Source of the DNA: JAIEOG01 sp964519985
Lineage (GTDB): Bacteria; Bdellovibrionota; FAC87; UBA2466
DNA: 64,000 nucleotides
NCBI GenBank assembly: GCA_964519985.1
Contig: CAZFMF010000001.1
Location: 248,001-312,000, forward strand
Direction of reading: 5' to 3'
Position 1 is the first letter of the stretch, and every line of letters begins with the position of its first letter. A program made the translations under genes and the position numbers. The notes below the pieces were generated by a model that saw only the letters and a list, made by a program, of their open reading frames with translations, made no database searches and had not been told where the DNA came from. Below, one piece after another: positions 59,857-64,000 of this stretch.

Positions 59857-61028
59857 ACAGCGCAACGCGCCAGACGTCGCCCGATCCAGATCAAGGCGCC
59901 AAACAACGCGGTCGCAACCCAAGGCATTTCGGGGGGAACCGGCCGTCCCTGGTGGACACTGAGGCACGAAAGCGTTTGCCGCTCAATCGAGCAGGCCGCG
60001 GTCGTAGGGAAGAGGTCGAGTTTCTTCCCGACTCCCGAGTAACCCGCTCGCAACCCCGCGGTATCGCTACTCGCCAAATCGCGTTTTTTTGTTTCGCCGT
60101 TGAGTTGAGCATTTTCAAACATGGTCGCGTCGGAATCTTTCGGATCCGTTTCGTGGCCCATGCCAATGAAATGCCCTACTTCATGCGTTAGGATGTTTTG
60201 CACATCGTGCTTACCGGCCTCGCCGGTCGTCGTGAAACCGTGATTGACCCCATTGAGTAGGATATCGGTATCGAGGATCATCCCGGCGTGGGCGCCCGAG
60301 CCAGAGACGTAGAAATTGCGCGTAATCGCGATGGCGTCGGGATCGAACTGCCACCCACTTTTGATCAGAACAATCGAGTTTACGCTATCGTTGCGATTGA
60401 GGACGTTCGACGTGCAACCCATCGGCAGGAATTCCAAGGTGACATCTTGGGGGTTGCGCCACGTCTTAAAACTCGCATCGATCGCCCGCACGATGTTCTC
60501 GTGACCGGCTAAGGTGGGAAGGCTCATGTAGTACGGCACCGGAAAGTATTGCGCGTCCCAGTAGAGAAAGGGACCGGTGCCTGCTCCATTGCTACCGTCG
60601 GTGCGATTGCGGGAGTACCCGCGCGAAGGGCGCAACGAAACGAGCCCGGTGCCAAAGCCAGCCACTTGAAAGTGCCCGCTCTCGGTACGTCGGAGGGTCG
60701 CCCGGTAGGATTGTCCCGCGTAGGGTCGCGGGTAGCCGGAGAAGAGTACGCCAGTTCCGTTCATTTCGCCGCCCAGGGTTTCAATGGTGAGGGTCTGTCC
60801 CTCGCGGGGGAACCAGCCGCCGTCGTCGGTGATCCGCAATATTTTCGTCACGCGAGCGGTCGCGAGGCTGCGCACATCGAAGTTTTCATCGGGAATGCTT
60901 TCGAGACGTTCGACTTCGATTTCAGCTTCCAGGGGAGCGCCTAGGCGTTGTCGTTGGACGGCCTCGGGCAGCACGAGTGTGGCGCGCGCAGGAATCGCGC
61001 ACAATAATAACAAGATGACAAGTCGCAT
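59853..61028 (-). CDS. Matrixin-like secreted zinc metalloprotease
   Basis: This is a 391-residue protein with a signal peptide (MRLVILLLLCAIPARA). The catalytic motif ILTHEVGHFIGMGHETDP is the metzincin HExxHxxGxxH, followed by a Met-turn (SDATMFEN). Residues about 30-150 form a beta-rich N-domain. The C-terminus is a hydrophobic helix followed by Arg (WVATALFGALIWIGRRLAR), resembling sorting or anchor tails. Two Cys lie before it. Like the other proteases here it probably acts outside the cell or at the surface. Confidence 0.88.
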   Translation of the reverse strand: MRLVILLLLCAIPARATLVLPEAVQRQRLGAPLEAEIEVERLESIPDENFDVRSLATARVTKILRITDDGGWFPREGQTLTIETLGGEMNGTGVLFSGYPRPYAGQSYRATLRRTESGHFQVAGFGTGLVSLRPSRGYSRNRTDGSNGAGTGPFLYWDAQYFPVPYYMSLPTLAGHENIVRAIDASFKTWRNPQDVTLEFLPMGCTSNVLNRNDSVNSIVLIKSGWQFDPDAIAITRNFYVSGSGAHAGMILDTDILLNGVNHGFTTTGEAGKHDVQNILTHEVGHFIGMGHETDPKDSDATMFENAQLNGETKKRDLASSDTAGLRAGYSGVGKKLDLFPTTAACSIERQTLSCLSVHQGRPVPPEMPWVATALFGALIWIGRRLARCAV

Positions 61029-61187
61029 TATGGGGTCCTCGGGTAGGTCGGAAGGAAAGGTCTATTTTAACATTGTAATGACCTGTGCGCCGACGTTCGT
61101 TCGGAGCCGGGGGTGAGTCGGGCACAGGCGTTCGCCCTTGCCCGGGGTAGCCGCCCCTGGTTAATATCCCGACGAATGAAAGGCTAC

Positions 61188-61865
61188 ATGGCGAATCCAA
61201 CCGAGCAGGCGAAAATCCGCGCTTTGAAATGGGCCGTTCTGAAGCAACACCGCTCCTTGCCCCATGCTTTGCGCCGTCTCTATCATCTGATCATGGGGCT
61301 GGGCTGTTTTTCCCTCTACGCCTGGCTAATCGATCGGAACACCGCGTGCTGGCTCTTGGCCCTGATCGGAGGCCCTTTCATCTTGATGGATATTTTGCGT
61401 TTGCAGCATCCCGGTCTCAAGAAACTGGTGCTCCAATACTACGGGCCGTTGATGCGACGAAACGAACTGCTCGGACTTTCCGGCAACTCTTTTTTTATCG
61501 CCGGCATGTTCACCGTCGTTTTCTTTTTCTCGCAACCCATTGCGTTGCTCAGCGTTTTATTTCTCGCGCTGGGCGATCCGGTCGCCGCATTTTTCGGTAC
61601 GCGTTACGGACGCATCAAAATCATTGGTGGAAAATCCGCGGAAGGGGCTTTTGCCAACTTCGTAGCGAGCGGGATCGCTTCGGCGGTATTCGCGGCCGGT
61701 TACTTGGGGCTTTCTTCCGACGCGGTACTCACGCTTGGTTTGGTGGGGGGCGCGGTTTCCACTTTGGCCGAATTGGTGCCTTTTCCGGTTGACGATAATT
61801 TCAGCGTGCCGGTCCTGTCGGCATTGCAACTCGCTCTGATCGACCGACTGGTTCCGCTTTTTTAG
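61188..61865 (+). CDS. Dolichol/phytol/diacylglycerol-kinase-like membrane protein (SEC59/DGK1/VTE5)
   Basis: The ATG at 61188 (MANPTEQAKIRALKW) has AAAGG upstream; ATG 61176 is also possible. Five to six hydrophobic helices and the CTP-kinase signature: FLALGDPVAAFFGTRYGRIK, IIGGKSAEGAFANFVASG, and AELVPFPVDDNFSVPVLSA. The family phosphorylates lipid alcohols using CTP (or ATP) in membranes. The substrate here is unknown; an isoprenoid alcohol or diacylglycerol is likely. Confidence 0.85.
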   Translation: MANPTEQAKIRALKWAVLKQHRSLPHALRRLYHLIMGLGCFSLYAWLIDRNTACWLLALIGGPFILMDILRLQHPGLKKLVLQYYGPLMRRNELLGLSGNSFFIAGMFTVVFFFSQPIALLSVLFLALGDPVAAFFGTRYGRIKIIGGKSAEGAFANFVASGIASAVFAAGYLGLSSDAVLTLGLVGGAVSTLAELVPFPVDDNFSVPVLSALQLALIDRLVPLF

Positions 61866-61867
61866 TC

Positions 61868-62761
61868 TTATTCCAAATGGAGATCGACCCCGTAGTTCGT
61901 CCGGCAGTTGCCTTGGTGTCCATTCCGCACGCTCGGGCTTGAGTCCACTTGTTCGAAGAATGTGAGCATCGCATCGGTGGTATCCACCAAATCACGGGGG
62001 TCGCCGCTGTCGAGTTCCACTAATATCGACCACACCCCGTGCTTCCAATAGACCCAGTCTTCGTAGCTGCCGAAAACGGGATACACGACATCGCCCGAGC
62101 GGCCGTAGGGGTATCGATTGAAGCGAGTCGCGTCCCGGAGCAGGGAAGCATACTTGGTGTCGTCGAGCGTGTGCGTTTCGGACGTCGCAAAGCCCCAGGG
62201 ATAGGTCATCGTACCCAAGTAACCGTGAATCGTAGCGGTGGCGGTATAGGTTCGAGATTGCAAAAGCTGCATCATCGCCTGGATGCTTCGCAGGGTCACG
62301 GGACCGGAGTTGCAAGGTCCGGGGTACTCGCGATTGGAATCGCGGCGAAACTCATTGCGCGTATTGGCGTTGTAACCGGACGTGTTTAGGACCGGCACGA
62401 TTGTCCATTCGGTGTCAGGAAGGCGCCCCCGTAGCATATGGGGTGCTCGGTACTGAACGACGAGGGAGCGGGCAATGTGCATTGCGAGCATCGGTGCGTG
62501 GCGTTCGTCGCCATGGTGGGTGGCCACGATCAGGTGCCCAATCTTAGTGGGATCTAAATGTCCCGGATTGTTGCTGATGCGTAGGGCGCGAATCGGGATG
62601 CCGATTTCGTTCCATCCGATGTCGAAGCTCGAAACCAGATCGGGATTTTTCGTTTGCAGCTCGGATATCTCAACCAGAATTTTGTCGTAGGCCGTGGTCT
62701 CGGCGCGCGCCGTGGCGCCCATGGAAATTAAAACCAGCAACGGGAAGAGTAGGGGAATCAT
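61868..62761 (-). CDS. Secreted M14 zinc carboxypeptidase
   Basis: This is a 297-residue protein with a signal peptide (LLFPLLVLISMGATARA). M14 features: LIVATHHGDERHAPMLAMHI (H-x-x-E zinc pair, HGDE), NTSGYNANTR with EFRRDSNREYPGP (substrate-binding Asn/Arg), TIHGYLGTMTYPWG (third zinc His) and VELDSGD as the likely catalytic Glu strand. Four Cys or fewer. It may trim peptides or the peptidoglycan stem. Cell-wall substrates (DD- or LD-bonds) are as likely as proteins. Confidence 0.85.
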   Translation of the reverse strand: MIPLLFPLLVLISMGATARAETTAYDKILVEISELQTKNPDLVSSFDIGWNEIGIPIRALRISNNPGHLDPTKIGHLIVATHHGDERHAPMLAMHIARSLVVQYRAPHMLRGRLPDTEWTIVPVLNTSGYNANTRNEFRRDSNREYPGPCNSGPVTLRSIQAMMQLLQSRTYTATATIHGYLGTMTYPWGFATSETHTLDDTKYASLLRDATRFNRYPYGRSGDVVYPVFGSYEDWVYWKHGVWSILVELDSGDPRDLVDTTDAMLTFFEQVDSSPSVRNGHQGNCRTNYGVDLHLE

Positions 62762-62860
62762 GCGTTTTAGTCGGGGATGTTTCCATTATATCGGGCTTTC
62801 CAACGGGGCTCGAAAATATTAACATCAGCTTCGCATTACCTTATTTATTCAGGAGAAAAC

Positions 62861-63052
62861 ATGGCTTCAAAAAAAGGTGGTCCGTCTCTCGTTGTTCAAT
62901 CCAAGGTTAAGGACGTTGTCCGTAAGGCGAAAATGAAATGTTCGTCCGACGTGATCGACGCGGTTAGTCGTCTCGTTAACACCACGCTTTTGAAAGGTGT
63001 CGAGCGCGCGAAGGCCAACGGCCGCAAGACTCTGCGCGGCGCGGACCTCTAA
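62861..63052 (+). CDS. Bacterial histone-fold protein (Bd0055-like)
   Basis: The ATG at 62861 has AGGAGAAA upstream. The product is 63 residues: basic N-terminus MASKKGG, then the three-helix histone fold: SLVVQSKVKDVVRKAKMKCS, SDVIDAVSRLVNTTLLKGVE, RAKANGRKTLRGADL. The ends 'RA..NGRKT...DL' match histone-fold proteins such as archaeal histones and Bdellovibrio Bd0055, which coats DNA as a dimer. With 12 Lys and 6 Arg it should bind DNA. A longer in-frame start (62777) lacks a ribosome site. A hairpin follows the stop. Confidence 0.88.
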   Translation: MASKKGGPSLVVQSKVKDVVRKAKMKCSSDVIDAVSRLVNTTLLKGVERAKANGRKTLRGADL

Positions 63053-63061
63053 TCTTTTCGG

Positions 63062-63091
63062 GGGAACTCCTCTCGTCACGGGGGAGTTCCC
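63062..63091 (+). terminator. Hairpin after the histone gene
   Basis: GGGAACTCC-TCTCGTCACGGG-GGAGTTCCC is a perfect nine-pair stem ten bases after the stop. No T-run follows (CGCTCGACTT), so termination may be partial. Confidence 0.6.
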
Positions 63092-63104
63092 GCTCGACTT
63101 GGCC

Positions 63105-64000
63105 ATGGAGACAAATTCACTCCATTTCGGCATTACCCCGAGCGATTCGCCGTCCATCGTGCGCTTTCTTGACGAGGAATTGCGCGCGCAGGCGGGTTTT
63201 TCCGTACGTGACGAATACCCGGCGGTTTTCGGTGACTACCCCGGTGGTCACTCTCTCTTTGTAAAAAATGCGCGGGGCGAAGTGGTGGCCCATGTGGCGT
63301 ATCTCACGCGCGTTTTTACGCACTCGCTCTATCAATTCAAGATTGGTTTGATCGGTTCGGTGGCAACGGCCGAATCTTATCGTGGGCATGGAATTGCGAG
63401 TGCGCTGCTGCGGGAGGCCCTCCAGCAGTTGAAGAGCGCCGGCTGCTTCTTCGCCGTACTCTGGGCCGAGAATCCGGAATTCTATCGTCCGTTGGGTTTC
63501 GAACGCGCCGGCCGCGAACAGTCGTTGCGTTTTTCCGCTCGAGAGATTGTCGATGAGGATCTTTCCGAGCCCGTTTTTCCTTTTGATCCCCGTCGTCACA
63601 CCGAGGGAATTTGGCGTTTGTATCGACAGCACAAGGTCACCGTCGATCGATCGTTGCAAGAGTTCAAACGGCTCTGCCGCATTCCGCGATCACGTATCTT
63701 CATTACTGCTTCCGAAGAAACTCCGACGTCCTACATTGTGATCAATAAAGGGATGGATTTTCCGCACTACATCCACGAATGGGGTGGGAAGTTAGAGCAT
63801 GTCCGCGCCAATGTGGCGCGTGTTCAAAAACAGATTCTGCCCGAACGCGACCTGACGCTCATTGCTCCGGGGGATTATGATCTAAAAACCCTGCGAAACT
63901 TGGCGGTCCAGACCTCGCCGGGGGTTCTCGGAATGGTGCGACTCTTGGATCGGGCGCGTCTGCGCGCGGTTTACTTGGACTACCTTAAGGCGATCGGTGA
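63105..64000 (+). CDS. GNAT acetyltransferase, 3' end beyond window
   Basis: An open frame of 298 codons runs off the right edge from ATG 63105 (METNSLHFGITPSD). GNAT motif A: IGSVATAESYRGHGIASALL with the acetyl-CoA loop (R-G-H-G-I-A), then LKSAGCFFAVLWAENPEFYRPLGFE. The extra residues after 150 make it larger than simple GNATs, as in Eis-like or two-domain acetyltransferases. The substrate is unknown. Confidence 0.8.
   Translation, partial: METNSLHFGITPSDSPSIVRFLDEELRAQAGFSVRDEYPAVFGDYPGGHSLFVKNARGEVVAHVAYLTRVFTHSLYQFKIGLIGSVATAESYRGHGIASALLREALQQLKSAGCFFAVLWAENPEFYRPLGFERAGREQSLRFSAREIVDEDLSEPVFPFDPRRHTEGIWRLYRQHKVTVDRSLQEFKRLCRIPRSRIFITASEETPTSYIVINKGMDFPHYIHEWGGKLEHVRANVARVQKQILPERDLTLIAPGDYDLKTLRNLAVQTSPGVLGMVRLLDRARLRAVYLDYLKAIG

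Overview
The window most resembles a Bdellovibrionota (Bdellovibrio-like) chromosome. The clues are a TIGR02147-family regulator next to a secreted protease, a 63-residue bacterial histone-fold protein of the Bdellovibrio Bd0055 type, a Pal/DUF4398/YbgF lipoprotein cluster, many small secreted proteins and proteases, Gram-negative envelope genes, and frequent GTG/TTG starts with 4-base stop/start overlaps. This placement is inferred from gene content. No rRNA, tRNA or CRISPR array was seen.

Layout. (1) 1-4.7 kb, accessory: a cupin/haem-oxygenase-like diiron fusion translationally coupled to an N-acyltransferase-like gene that runs off the left edge, then unknown small genes, an orphan HATPase and a decayed FAD oxidoreductase. 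(2) 4.4-21.3 kb, a toxin island. Three Sec-signal proteins (1118, 488 and 625 aa) each carry a hydrophobic Gly-rich 'pre-toxin' segment and a different C-terminal domain, and each is followed within 2 nt or by a 4-nt overlap by a small gene without a signal peptide. The module is repeatedly duplicated and broken: a 112-bp direct repeat flanks the first toxin pair, and a CxxC/CxxC zinc-ribbon gene occurs in three intact copies and one decayed copy. Secreted helical proteins precede the toxins. (3) 21.4-29.3 kb: a tightly overlapping six-gene operon of diiron oxidase-like protein, MFS exporter, ATP-grasp ligase, SDR, solute-binding protein and sensor kinase. It looks like a small-molecule biosynthesis, export and sensing unit. 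(4) 29.4-36.7 kb, housekeeping and repair: rsgA, an AlkD-like gene, a membrane-anchored MsrB-MsrA fusion, MFS, metF. (5) 36.7-40.9 kb: a metal-uptake cluster of TonB, secreted His-rich protein, TonB-dependent receptor, thioredoxin-like protein and Fur/Zur regulator, with a Fur-like palindrome in the divergent promoter. (6) 41-47 kb, conserved: smpB, DUF502, panC, panB, outer-membrane protein, rsmA, tsaD. (7) 47-64 kb, envelope and secreted enzymes: TIGR02147 regulator, trypsin-like protease, TadG-like protein, CtpA, a 933-aa metallopeptidase/propeller/barrel protein, heptosyltransferase, Pal cluster, matrixin-like protease, lipid-kinase-like membrane protein, M14 carboxypeptidase, histone and a partial GNAT protein.

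The strongest candidates for undescribed biology are the signal-peptide-bearing toxin/immunity island and the diiron-oxidase operon. The diiron-cupin/acyltransferase pair at the left edge may be a second specialised-metabolism locus.
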